The position numbers and the translations under genes were made by a program. Below are positions 44,442 through 53,140 of a DNA stretch of 64,000 bases, in pieces (the first letter of the stretch is position 1; each line of letters opens with the position of its first letter). The stretch covers positions 531,168-595,167 of the forward strand of contig NZ_VDZH01000003.1 of assembly GCF_007673235.1 (NCBI RefSeq), written 5' to 3'. This DNA comes from Curtobacterium pusillum. GTDB lineage: Bacteria > Actinomycetota > Actinomycetes > Actinomycetales > Microbacteriaceae. Below the pieces are notes generated by a model. That model was not told the DNA's origin. It was given only the letters and a program-made list of their open reading frames with translations, and did not search any database.

Positions 44442-46540
44442 GCACGACCCGGCCGGCCGAGTCCGCGCGGCCGACAGCACCGCCCCGACTCGGACTCCGA
44501 GGGGGCTCCAGTGGGGCGGCCGTCATCGTGCTCCTGGCGATCGCGCTCGTCCTCGTCGGGATGTGGCACGTCACCCAGGGCACGTCGGGCGTCGGCTTCG
44601 CGGACCTCGTGCGGTACGTCGCCGGCGCCCGGGAGCAGGTCGGGGGTGTCCCGGTCGGTGACGTCCTCACGGGGTCCCGGCTGCCACGCTTGCTCGCCGG
44701 CGCGGTCGTCGGGATCGCACTGGGGGTCGCCGGCGCACTCCTCCAGTCCGTGACCCGGAACGCCCTCGCGTCCCCGGACACGCTCGCCGTCACCGCGGGG
44801 TCCTACTTCGCGGTGACGGCGGTGGCGGCGTTCGGCCTCGCCGTCCCGATCTGGGCGTCCGGTGCCGTCGCGTTCGTCGGTGGGCTGCTGTCCGCCGCCC
44901 TCGTCCTCGCGATCGCCGGTCGGTCGGCGTCGACCGCAACGACCCGACTCGTCCTGGCCGGGTCCGCGATGGCCATGGCCCTCGACGCGGCGAGTGCGGT
45001 CCTGCTGATCCTCTTCAAGGAGAACACCACCGGGTTGTTCGCCTGGGGCAGCGGATCCCTCGCGCAGCTCAACCTCGACGCGTCGCTCCGGGCGGTACCG
45101 CTCATCGTCGCCGTGGTCGCCGGGGTCCTGCTGCTCTCGCGTCGCCTCGACCTCCTCGCCCTCGGGGACGACACCGCATCGACACTGGGCGTACCGATCC
45201 GCTCGACGCGGCTGCTCGCGGTGGTCGGGGCGGTCGTCCTCACCAGCACCGCAGTGACGGTCGCCGGCCCGATCGGATTCGTCGGCCTGGCAGCGCCGGT
45301 GCTCGTCCGGCTGCTCGCCGCCCGGGTCCCGTCGCTCAACCGGCACGTCCTGCTCGTGCCGGTCTCCGGCCTGGTCGGGGCGCTGCTCATCCTGGTCGCG
45401 GACGCCGTCCTTCGGGCCGTCCTCGGCGCGGAGGGTGCCGCGTCCGTCCCGACGGGCGTCCCGACCGCGCTGCTCGGTGCCGTCGTGATCATCGTGTTGG
45501 CGATGCGCCTGCGGGACAGTGGGGCCGCGCGGACCCCACCACAGGGACGCCTCCGTGCCCAGACCAGCAGGCGGTTCGTGGTCGTGGCCGTCACCAGCCT
45601 GGTCGTCCTCGTCGGGGTGACCCTCCTCGGGCTCCTGGCAGGCAGTCTCTGGTTGCAGCTCGGCGACGTCGCCCTGTGGTTCCGGGGCACCGCTCCTGAC
45701 CTCATCGCCCAGGCGCTCGACGGTCGGGCACCTCGGGTCGCCGCCGCCGTGGTTGCCGGCGCCGGCCTCGGGCTCGCCGGCACCGTCGTGCAGGGCACCG
45801 TGCGGAACCCACTCGCCGAGCCGGGCATCCTCGGTATCAGCGCCGGCGCGGGGTTCGGCGCGGTCATCGTGGTGACGACCCTGGGCGGCGGCCGAGCGCT
45901 GCTCGTCACCGCCGCGGTCGCCGCCGGGCTCGCGACCTTCGCCGCCATCGCAGTGCTCGCACGTCGGGGTGGACTGCTGCCCGACCGGTTCGTGCTGATC
46001 GGCATCGGGTTCGGCTACGGGCTGAGTGCGCTCACGACCTTCCTCCTGCTCCGCGCGGACCCGTGGAACACCCCGCGCATCCTCACCTGGCTGTCCGGGA
46101 CGACGTACGGCCGCGAGTTCCCCGACGTGGCACCGATCGCGCTCGCCGTCGTCCTGGCGGTACCCGTGCTCTTCGGCATGCGGAACCGCCTCGACCTCCT
46201 GGCGATCGACGAGGACACCCCGCGGATCCTCGGGGTGGGGGTGGAGCGGACACGGCTCGTCCTGCTCGGTACCGCGGCGGTACTCGCGGCGCTCAGCGTG
46301 GTGGCCGTCGGCGTCGTCGGCTTCGTCGGCCTCGTCGCGCCGCACCTGGCCCGGTCCGTCGTCGGCCCGCGGCACGGCCGCCTGATCCCGGTGTCCATGC
46401 TCTTCGGTGCGGTGCTCGTGAGTCTCGCGGACACGCTCGGGCGGACGATCATCGCACCGGCGCAGGTCCCGGCGGGACTGGTGGTCGCGCTCATCGGTGC
46501 CCCGTACTTCGTCTGGCTGATGCGGACGTCCCGGCCGTAG
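44438..46540 (+). CDS. Fused FecCD-type iron-siderophore permease (two permease halves)
   Basis: The 700-aa protein joins two FecCD permease domains (about 20-360 and 385-700), as in FhuB. Each half has its own family signature: LRLLAGAVVGIALGVAGALL-like (actual SRLPRLLAGAVVGIALGVAG) and ARVAAAVVAGAGLGLAGTVV-like (actual APRVAAAVVAGAGLGLAGTV). Each also has GPIGFVGLAAPVLVR and VGFVGLVAPHLARSV as the coupling segments, giving about 18-20 helices. The start is TTG 44438, overlapping the preceding stop by four bases (TTGA). One fused permease replaces the usual pair. Confidence 0.92.
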   Translation: MSTTRPAESARPTAPPRLGLRGGSSGAAVIVLLAIALVLVGMWHVTQGTSGVGFADLVRYVAGAREQVGGVPVGDVLTGSRLPRLLAGAVVGIALGVAGALLQSVTRNALASPDTLAVTAGSYFAVTAVAAFGLAVPIWASGAVAFVGGLLSAALVLAIAGRSASTATTRLVLAGSAMAMALDAASAVLLILFKENTTGLFAWGSGSLAQLNLDASLRAVPLIVAVVAGVLLLSRRLDLLALGDDTASTLGVPIRSTRLLAVVGAVVLTSTAVTVAGPIGFVGLAAPVLVRLLAARVPSLNRHVLLVPVSGLVGALLILVADAVLRAVLGAEGAASVPTGVPTALLGAVVIIVLAMRLRDSGAARTPPQGRLRAQTSRRFVVVAVTSLVVLVGVTLLGLLAGSLWLQLGDVALWFRGTAPDLIAQALDGRAPRVAAAVVAGAGLGLAGTVVQGTVRNPLAEPGILGISAGAGFGAVIVVTTLGGGRALLVTAAVAAGLATFAAIAVLARRGGLLPDRFVLIGIGFGYGLSALTTFLLLRADPWNTPRILTWLSGTTYGREFPDVAPIALAVVLAVPVLFGMRNRLDLLAIDEDTPRILGVGVERTRLVLLGTAAVLAALSVVAVGVVGFVGLVAPHLARSVVGPRHGRLIPVSMLFGAVLVSLADTLGRTIIAPAQVPAGLVVALIGAPYFVWLMRTSRP

Positions 46541-46558
46541 CCGGACCAGGATCGAGTG

Positions 46559-46999
46559 ATGAGCGATCCCGTCGTCACCCCGCTCGGCTTCTCGCACGTG
46601 CGGCTGACCGTCACCGACATCCACCGGAGCAAGGCGTTCTACGAACAGCTGTTCGGGATGCCGCCGGGCAGCGACTTCAGCGACCAGATCGACGACCCGA
46701 CCGTCCACGACGATCCGTGGCGGACGTACGGCGGGTGCTCGTTCACCTTCGGCGGCCAGACCCTCGGTCTCCGTCCGGTCGCCCCTGCCGGTGACCGGTT
46801 CGACCCGGACCGCGTCGGCCTGGACCACGTGTCGTTCCGGGTCGCCTCGGTCGACGACCTGCACCGGGCCGTCACGCGGCTCGACGCGGCGGGCATCGTG
46901 CACGGGGAGATCACCGACCTGCCGCCGTTCGGGCTGGTCATCCTGTCCGTGCAGGACCCGGACGACGTCAACCTGGAGTTCGCCGCGCCCCGGCCGTGA
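46559..46999 (+). CDS. VOC-family (glyoxalase/dioxygenase-like) protein
   Basis: A 146-aa protein of the vicinal oxygen chelate superfamily. LGFSHVRLTVTDIHRSKAFY is the first beta-alpha-beta half, with a metal-ligand His; VGLDHVSFRVASVDDLHRAV is the second half; and VQDPDDVNLEFAAP carries the C-terminal Glu. The reaction is not determinable: members include glyoxalases, dioxygenases and antibiotic-binding proteins. ATG 46559 is chosen; a GTG lies directly before it. It sits 18 bases after the permease gene but has no clear link to iron. Confidence 0.85.
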   Translation: MSDPVVTPLGFSHVRLTVTDIHRSKAFYEQLFGMPPGSDFSDQIDDPTVHDDPWRTYGGCSFTFGGQTLGLRPVAPAGDRFDPDRVGLDHVSFRVASVDDLHRAVTRLDAAGIVHGEITDLPPFGLVILSVQDPDDVNLEFAAPRP

Positions 47000-47088
47000 C
47001 TGTCCGGTCGGCGCGCGCGTCCCCCGGCCGTCGAGGTGACGCCAGCGGACCAGGCGTTGGCTGACACGGTCAGACAACAGGAGGACAC

Positions 47089-47907
47089 ATGAGCAAGACC
47101 TGGTTCATCACCGGCGCGTCGAGGGGCTTCGGCCGCGAGTGGACGGAAGCCGCCCTCGAGCGCGGAGACTCCGTCGCCGGCACGGCGCGCAACCCCGACG
47201 ACGTGCAGGCGCTCGTCGACCAGTACCCGGACACGTTCCTCGCCGTGCAGCTCGACGTGACCGACCGTGCGGCCGACGTCGCCGCGGTCCAGCGTGCCGC
47301 CGAGCACTTCGGGTCCCTCGACGTCGTCGTGAACAACGCCGGCTACGGCCACTTCGGCATGGTCGAGGAACTCACCGAGGACGAGGTCCGCGCGCAGCTC
47401 GAGACCAACCTCTTCGGCGCACTCTGGGTCACCCAGGCAGCCCTGCCGATCATGCGCGAGCAGGGATCCGGGCACATCGTCCAGGTGTCGAGCATCGGCG
47501 GGATCAGCGCGTTCCCGACGGTCGGTGCCTACCACGCGTCGAAGTGGGCGCTCGAGGGACTCTCGCAGTCCCTCGCGCAGGAGGTCGCCGGGTTCGGCAT
47601 CCACGTCACGCTCGTCGAGCCCGGCGGGTTCTCGACCGACTGGTCCGGTCCGTCCTCGAAGCACAGCGACGAGATCGCGGCCTACGCCGACGTGCGTGAG
47701 GCTGCCTCGAAGCGTCCCTCCGCCGCCGATCCGGGCAAGCCGGAGGCGACCCGCTCGGCGATCCTCAAGGTCGTCGACGCCGCGGAGCCGCCCCTGCGCG
47801 TCTTCTTCGGCAAGGCCCCGCTGGGGATCGCCGAGCGGGACTACGAGTCACGGCTCGCGACCTGGCGCGAGTGGCAGCCGGTCTCCGAGGAGGCCCACGG
47901 CTCCTGA
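47089..47907 (+). CDS. Short-chain dehydrogenase/reductase
   Basis: A 272-aa classical SDR. The cofactor motif is TGASRGFG (residues 8-15), with the NNAG motif in VVNNAGYGHFG. The catalytic residues are Ser135 (VQVSSIGG), Tyr148 and Lys152 (AYHASKWALEG). ACAGGAGGACAC gives an excellent ribosome-binding site. The substrate is unknown. The last 60 bases overlap the 3' end of the convergent XRE-type regulator gene, so the two transcripts are antisense there. Confidence 0.9.
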   Translation: MSKTWFITGASRGFGREWTEAALERGDSVAGTARNPDDVQALVDQYPDTFLAVQLDVTDRAADVAAVQRAAEHFGSLDVVVNNAGYGHFGMVEELTEDEVRAQLETNLFGALWVTQAALPIMREQGSGHIVQVSSIGGISAFPTVGAYHASKWALEGLSQSLAQEVAGFGIHVTLVEPGGFSTDWSGPSSKHSDEIAAYADVREAASKRPSAADPGKPEATRSAILKVVDAAEPPLRVFFGKAPLGIAERDYESRLATWREWQPVSEEAHGS

Positions 47908-48732
47908 CGACGCGATCACCGAGAGCAGCCGCAGCCGTTCGGCACTCTCGCTCCCCGGCTCGGCCGTGTACACGAGCAGCGCTTGCGAGCTGTCCGGGTC
48001 CTGCAGCACCTGGCACTGCAGCGTGAGCAGCCCGACCTCCGGGTGGCGGTAGTGCTTCACGTCGCGCGGGCGGATGCCGACCTCGTGGCGTGCCCAGACC
48101 TCGCGGAACTCCGCACTCGAGGCGAGGAGCCGCTCGGCCAGGTGCGCGGCACGTGAGCCGGGCCCGCGGCGCGCGATGACGGTGCGGAGGCCCGAGGCGT
48201 ACATCCGGGAGAGGAAGGGGTGGTCCTCGACCGGGTGGACGCCCCGGGACCCCGGATCGGCGAACCACCGGTACCCGATGCTCCGGTCGTCGCCACGACG
48301 ACCACTCGCGTCACCCGTGAGCTCGGCGGCGAGGGCCGTCTGCTGCAGCGTCTCGCCGAGTTCGGTGACGATCTCGGCCGGGCTGTCGGCGAGCCGGTCG
48401 AAGATGCGCATCGTGCCCGGACTGACGTGGTCGCCACCGGACGCCGCCGTCGGGGGCTCGTGTCCGGCGAGGCGGAAGAGGTGGTCGCGCTCGGCGATCG
48501 TGAGGCGCAGACCCTGTGCGATCGAGGCGAGCATCTGGTCGGACGGCTGCGGGCCGCGCTCCCGCTCGAGCCGTGCGTAGTAGTCGACGGACATGTTGCT
48601 CAGCATCGCCGCCTCTTCGCGTCGCAGCCCGCTCGTGCGACGGCGCTGGCCACGGGGCAGCCCGACGTCCTCGGGTCGCAGTGCCGTCCGACGGCTGCGG
48701 AGGAAGTCCGCGAGGGACGCTCGGTCGATCAT
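47848..48732 (-). CDS. XRE-type regulator with MmyB-like ligand domain
   Basis: The 294-aa protein has an N-terminal helix-turn-helix (RRRTSGLRREEAAMLSNMSV, then DYYARLERERG; about 30-60) and a C-terminal MmyB/LBD-like domain of about 190 residues (FADPGSRGVHPVEDHPFLSR). These regulators often sit beside short-chain dehydrogenase genes and respond to fatty-acid-like ligands. That pattern holds here: it lies between two SDR genes, divergent from one and convergent with the other. The ATG at 48732 is the best start. The target is probably the SDR at 48860. Confidence 0.88.
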   Translation of the reverse strand: MIDRASLADFLRSRRTALRPEDVGLPRGQRRRTSGLRREEAAMLSNMSVDYYARLERERGPQPSDQMLASIAQGLRLTIAERDHLFRLAGHEPPTAASGGDHVSPGTMRIFDRLADSPAEIVTELGETLQQTALAAELTGDASGRRGDDRSIGYRWFADPGSRGVHPVEDHPFLSRMYASGLRTVIARRGPGSRAAHLAERLLASSAEFREVWARHEVGIRPRDVKHYRHPEVGLLTLQCQVLQDPDSSQALLVYTAEPGSESAERLRLLSVIASSGAVGLLGDRLPLAPGREP

Positions 48733-48859
48733 GCGCCCATCTTCTCCCCGGTCGGAGACCGGAGCCACGGATCGTCGGGCCGTGGTTGCGCTCGCGAGTC
48801 GCGAGGACGATCCTCTCGGGTGCCGGATCCGGCACCGACCACGACGGAAGAGGCGGACC

Positions 48860-49780
48860 ATGGCACGGAACGAACGACTGGAGATCCCGGACCTCGGCGG
48901 CCGCAGGGTCCTGGTGACCGGAGCGAGCGACGGCATCGGTCTCGAGATCGCCGCGCGCTTCGCGGGGGCCGGTGCCGAGGTCGTCGTGCCGGTCCGGAAC
49001 CGCGACAAGGGGGCCGCTGCCGTCGCCCGGATCACTCAGCAGCACCCGGGCGCGTCCGTCGTCCTCGAAGACCTCGACCTGTCCTCGTTGGAGTCCGTCG
49101 CGACGCTCGGGGACCGGTTGCGGTCCGAGGGCACCCCGATCGACGTGTTCGTCGGGAACGCCGGCGTGATGAACCCACCCGAGCGGCAGACCACGCGGGA
49201 CGGCTTCGAGCTGCAGTTCGGCACGAACCACCTCGGGCACGTCGCACTCGTCGTCGGCGTGCTGCCGCTGCTGCGTGCTGCGAGCGGGCGGGTCGTGATG
49301 CAGACGAGCGTGGCGGCGCGGCGGGCCTCGATCCGGTGGGACGACCTGCAGTCCGAGCGGGAGTACGACGTCGCGCGGGCGTACGCGCAGTCGAAGCTCG
49401 CGTGCGCGCTCTTCGCGCTCGAACTCGGGCGCCGGAGCCGAGCCGGCGGGTGGGGGATCACGAGTGTGGTCAGTCACCCGGGCGTCGCTCCCACGAGCCT
49501 GCTCGCCGCACGGCCGGAGATCGGGCGTGCGGGCGACACCGTGGCCGTCCGGCTGATCCGGTGGCTGTCGGCGCGCGGGCTCCTCGTCGGGACACCGGTC
49601 TCGGCGGCGGAGCCGGCCCTCCTCGCCGCGACCGACCCCGACCTCGACGGCGGGTTCGTCGGCCCGACCGGGCCCGGTCAGCTCGGCGGCCCGGCCGGAC
49701 GCCGGGAGCCCTGGGCACCGATGCTCCGGGACGAGGACGCCGCGCGGCTCTGGGAGGTCTCAGAAGGGCTGGTCAGCTGA
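48860..49780 (+). CDS. Short-chain dehydrogenase (retinol dehydrogenase-like)
   Basis: A 306-aa SDR divergent from the XRE regulator. The cofactor motif is TGASDGIG (20-27). GNAGVMNPPE, GTNHLGHVALVVGVL, catalytic Ser150, Tyr175 and Lys179 (YAQSKLACALFALE) follow the WW-oxidoreductase/retinol-dehydrogenase pattern. The ATG at 48860 follows AAGAGGCGGACC. It is often regulated by an adjacent XRE/MmyB protein in actinobacteria. The substrate is unknown. It overlaps the DUF1345 gene's stop by eight bases, tail to tail. Confidence 0.9.
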   Translation: MARNERLEIPDLGGRRVLVTGASDGIGLEIAARFAGAGAEVVVPVRNRDKGAAAVARITQQHPGASVVLEDLDLSSLESVATLGDRLRSEGTPIDVFVGNAGVMNPPERQTTRDGFELQFGTNHLGHVALVVGVLPLLRAASGRVVMQTSVAARRASIRWDDLQSEREYDVARAYAQSKLACALFALELGRRSRAGGWGITSVVSHPGVAPTSLLAARPEIGRAGDTVAVRLIRWLSARGLLVGTPVSAAEPALLAATDPDLDGGFVGPTGPGQLGGPAGRREPWAPMLRDEDAARLWEVSEGLVS

Positions 49781-50426
49781 TGATGTTGACCGCGCGCGAG
49801 ATGACCAGGGCCAGCAGGATGAACCCGCCGATCGACTGGTAGGCCATGATCATCTTCGCCCGGACGGTCATCGGCATCGTGTCGGTCGGGCTGAACGCCA
49901 TCATGTTCGTCAGCGCCACGTACAGGTAGTCGAGGTACACCGGACGCCAGGCGGCGGTCGCCGGGTCGGTCTCCTGCGGGAACTGGAAGTCCGCTTCGTC
50001 GCGAGTGAAGAGGTCCGGCCGGCGACGTGCCACCGGTCCACCGCGGTCGAGCTCCCAGTACACGAGCCCGAACGCGATGATGCTGCTCACCCAGACCTGC
50101 AGCGCCGTCAGCAGGACCGCACCGCCGTCGGGGTGCCCGTGCAGGAGCTGGTCGATCGTCCGGACGACGGTGAGCTGGTTCGCGACCGTCAGCAGGATCG
50201 CCAGGGCGACCGAGAGCCAGCGGGACCACGTCGTCTCGCGGGTCAGACGGCGCGGGTTGAACACGACGAGCGGGACGAGCAGCAGCACGCCGATCGCGGG
50301 GACGACCCACGACGGGAAGAACAGCACCTCGCTCGGCAGGAACAGGCTGAGCCCGAGGTTCACCAGCACCGCGACGGCGACCGGTGCGCGGTGTTCGTGC
50401 TGGGGACGGGCTCGCCGGGTGCTCAC
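49773..50426 (-). CDS. DUF1345 membrane protein
   Basis: The 217-aa protein from GTG 50426 has about five membrane helices. The family segment YLDYLYVALTNMMAFSPTDT followed by MTVRAKMIMAYQSIGGF is clear in the C-terminal half. Function is unknown; DUF1345 proteins have been suggested to be transporters or channels without firm proof. It lies 19 bases downstream of the amine oxidase stop and may be the last gene of that operon. Confidence 0.85.
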   Translation of the reverse strand: MSTRRARPQHEHRAPVAVAVLVNLGLSLFLPSEVLFFPSWVVPAIGVLLLVPLVVFNPRRLTRETTWSRWLSVALAILLTVANQLTVVRTIDQLLHGHPDGGAVLLTALQVWVSSIIAFGLVYWELDRGGPVARRRPDLFTRDEADFQFPQETDPATAAWRPVYLDYLYVALTNMMAFSPTDTMPMTVRAKMIMAYQSIGGFILLALVISRAVNIIS

Positions 50427-50445
50427 GCGCCGAGTGTAGAGCGCC

Positions 50446-51774
50446 TCAGCCGGGCAGCTCGCCGACCAGCGACTCCGCGGCCACGTCGTGCCCGAGCACC
50501 CGACCGGCGGCCCGGAGACCGGACAGCAGCGCGCCGTGCACGGTCGCCGGGTCGTCCCCCCACGTGGCCTCGCCCGCGAGCTGCACGCGGCCGAACGGCG
50601 TGCCGAGCAGGTCGTGGTCGTCCGGTGCGGCTCCGACGTGCAGGTACGAGTACGACCCCTTCGCGAACGGGTCGGCCGCCCACCGGGTGATCCGCACGGC
50701 CTCGGGCTCGGGGACGACCGGGCCGAACGCGTGACGCAGGGCGGCGAGGGCCTCGGCGACGATCTCCTCGTCGGGGAGCGTCTCGAGTCGTCGGGCCCCG
50801 GCACCGCCGACGAGCGCCGCGAGCACGGGCGAACCGGTCACCCGGGACATGTCGTACCAGGAGTGCCAGTCGACGCCGGCGGGACCCTGCTGACGGACCA
50901 CCCAGTCGCCGCCCCAGAACGCCTCGGGGAACCGGAGGAACACCTTGTCGTAGACGCCCATCCCGAGGCGGTCCCGAGCACCGGCGACCGGCTCGGACAA
51001 CGGGGGGTCGAAGGTCACGTCACCGGCCTGCAGGACCCCGAGCGGGACGGTGACGATCGCGTCCGCGGCCGAGACGGTCGACCCGTCCGCCAGTCCCACC
51101 GTCACGCCGGAGTCCGTCGACGACACCGACCGCACGACCGAGGACAGGCGGACGTCGAGCCCGGAGGCGAGGGCCGCGGCGTACTGCCCGTACCCGCCGG
51201 GGAAGACGACCTCGTCCCCGGCGACGTGTTCTTCCTCGAGCCCGTGCGCGTCGAGGTCGGTGACGGGGGCGCCGCACAGGTCCTCGGAGCGGTGCGCCGC
51301 GTACTCCTGCACCCGGTCGGCCCGGGCACCGGACCAGCCGAGGGCCGACACGACGGACGCGACGACCTCGGCGTACGAGCTGCCGGGAGCAGCGTCGGCG
51401 ACGGCGTCCTCGAGGGCGGCGTCGACCGTGTGCAGGTCGGCCGCGAAGGACGCCGCCGCAGCGCCGGACAGCGGTTCGCCCGACGGGTCGTGCCAGGCGA
51501 TCGGTCGTCCGTCGAACTGGAAGCTGCCGACGGTGAACTCGACGGTCTCGATCCCGAACGACGACGCCAGCGACCACAGCGGGTTGCCCTCGATGCCGTG
51601 GATCCAGGACGCGCCGAGGTCGACCGGCACGCCCAGCTCGGTGTCCGTCCAGGTGCGCCCGCCGATGCGGTCGCGGGCTTCGAGCACGATGACGGACCGA
51701 CCGGCGCGTGCCAGTGCCCTGGCAGCGGCGAGACCGGAGACCCCGGCCCCCACGACGACGGTCTCGGTGTCCAT
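50446..51774 (-). CDS. Flavin monoamine oxidase
   Basis: A 442-aa FAD-dependent amine oxidase. The N-terminal VVVGAGVSGLAAARALARAG is the ADP-binding motif, followed by LEARDRIGGRTWTDTELG and LGASWIHGIEGNP. The C-terminal FAD contact is VQLAGEATWGDDPATVHGAL. GASWIHG plus the EATWG ending suggests the polyamine-oxidase subgroup over the putrescine-oxidase one. It is coupled to the upstream FAD oxidoreductase (TGATG, one-base overlap). In context it would act on polyamines or their N-acetyl derivatives. Confidence 0.9.
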   Translation of the reverse strand: MDTETVVVGAGVSGLAAARALARAGRSVIVLEARDRIGGRTWTDTELGVPVDLGASWIHGIEGNPLWSLASSFGIETVEFTVGSFQFDGRPIAWHDPSGEPLSGAAAASFAADLHTVDAALEDAVADAAPGSSYAEVVASVVSALGWSGARADRVQEYAAHRSEDLCGAPVTDLDAHGLEEEHVAGDEVVFPGGYGQYAAALASGLDVRLSSVVRSVSSTDSGVTVGLADGSTVSAADAIVTVPLGVLQAGDVTFDPPLSEPVAGARDRLGMGVYDKVFLRFPEAFWGGDWVVRQQGPAGVDWHSWYDMSRVTGSPVLAALVGGAGARRLETLPDEEIVAEALAALRHAFGPVVPEPEAVRITRWAADPFAKGSYSYLHVGAAPDDHDLLGTPFGRVQLAGEATWGDDPATVHGALLSGLRAAGRVLGHDVAAESLVGELPG

Positions 51775-53138
51775 CAGTGTCCTCCGGTCAGTGGTGCCAT
51801 CAGGCGCGCGGCCAGGCTCGGGCGTCCGGTCAGTGCTTCCTCGCGGTCGGCCAGGTCGGTCGCCACGAGTCCGGCGTTCGCCCCGAGGAACCGGAGCGGC
51901 TCCGGCTCCCAGTCCGGCGACCGGTGGTTCACCCAGGGCAGTGCCGTCAGCGGTGACGACCGCCCACGGACGAGGTCGGCGAGGGTCCGCCCGGCCAGGT
52001 TCGTCGTCGACAGCCCGTCACCCACGTACCCGCCGGCGGTCCCGACGTGTCCGTCCCACGTGACGGAGGCGCACCAGTCGCGCGGGACGCCGAGCGGGCC
52101 GCCCCAGGTGTGCGTGACCGGGGCGTCGGCCACCGCGGGGAACAGGTCGACGAGCGCCGAGCGCAGGTGCGCGAAGACCCGCGGCACACGGTCGTACCCG
52201 GGCGTGATCGAGGACCCCCAGTGGTAGCGGGCACCCCGGCCGCCGAACGCGAGCCGGTCGTCCGCCGTCCGCTGTCCGTAGACGAGCAGGTGTCTGTAGT
52301 CCGAGAAGGTCTGCCCGTGCTCCAGGCCGATGCGGTCCCACACCGCGGCCGGCAACGGCGCGGTCGCGATCATGAGCGAGTACAGCGGCAGGATCCGCCG
52401 CCTCGTCTGCGCGAGCTGCGCACCGTAGCCCTCGACCGCGACCACCACGGCACCGGCCGAGACGGTCCCGCGCGAGGTGACCACGCGCCCTGGAGCCCAC
52501 GACACGGCGGGCGTGTGCTCCGCGATCCGGACGCCCCGTGCCTCCAGGGCGGCCGCCAGGCCACGCACCAGCGCTGCGGGCTGGACGCGCGCGCAGTCCG
52601 GGGTCCACGCGACGCCGGCCGAGCCGGCCGCGTCGCCGGGGCGACCGTCGCGGTACGTCATCTCGTCGCCCCACTCGGCGGACGAGTCGACCTCGTGGCG
52701 GGCTGCGCGCTCCTGCACGGCGGAACGCGCGTAGAGGACGGTGCCGCCCTTGACGTAGTCGCAGTCGACCTCGGCTTCGGACGCGGCACGTCCGACCTCG
52801 TCGACGGTGTCACGCATCGCGGCGCGCAGGGCGAGGGCCGCGTCGCGGCCGTGCTCCTCGGCGATCGAGGCGGCGGAACGGGGGAACAGGGCTGAGCACC
52901 AGCCGCCGTTGCGTCCGGAGGCGCCGAACCCCGCGATCTCGCGTTCCACGACGACGATCTGGAGGCGCGGGTCGGCCTGGTGCAGGTACCAGGCGGTCCA
53001 GAGACCCGTCAGTCCACCCCCGACGATGCAGACGTCCGCCGTGGTGTCGCCGTCGAGCGGCGGCCGGGGCGTCAGGTCGTCGCGTCCGGATGACACGAGC
53101 GCATCGAGCCAGAACGAGACGCCCCGGTAGCCGCCCAC
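51774..53138 (-). CDS. FAD-dependent oxidoreductase (DAO/PuuB-like)
   Basis: A 454-aa member of the glycine/D-amino-acid oxidase family. The FAD motif is VCIVGGGLTGLWTAWYLHQA, followed by VVEREIAGFGASGRNGGWCS, a signature of the gamma-glutamylputrescine oxidase/YgaF-like group. The C-terminus GGYVGDGLSTTNLAGRTLAD is typical. GTG 53138 lies 2 bases beyond the aminotransferase stop. No gamma-glutamylputrescine synthetase (PuuA) is in the window, so the substrate may be a free amine or a glutamyl derivative made elsewhere. Confidence 0.88.
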   Translation of the reverse strand: MGGYRGVSFWLDALVSSGRDDLTPRPPLDGDTTADVCIVGGGLTGLWTAWYLHQADPRLQIVVVEREIAGFGASGRNGGWCSALFPRSAASIAEEHGRDAALALRAAMRDTVDEVGRAASEAEVDCDYVKGGTVLYARSAVQERAARHEVDSSAEWGDEMTYRDGRPGDAAGSAGVAWTPDCARVQPAALVRGLAAALEARGVRIAEHTPAVSWAPGRVVTSRGTVSAGAVVVAVEGYGAQLAQTRRRILPLYSLMIATAPLPAAVWDRIGLEHGQTFSDYRHLLVYGQRTADDRLAFGGRGARYHWGSSITPGYDRVPRVFAHLRSALVDLFPAVADAPVTHTWGGPLGVPRDWCASVTWDGHVGTAGGYVGDGLSTTNLAGRTLADLVRGRSSPLTALPWVNHRSPDWEPEPLRFLGANAGLVATDLADREEALTGRPSLAARLMAPLTGGH

Positions 53139-53140
53139 GG

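Noticed and set aside
44414..47077. Open frame of 887 codons on the minus strand opposite the iron importer
   Set aside because: Its product is dominated by Asp, Arg, Gly and Glu, typical of antisense frames of membrane genes. The plus-strand FecCD and binding-protein genes are unambiguous.
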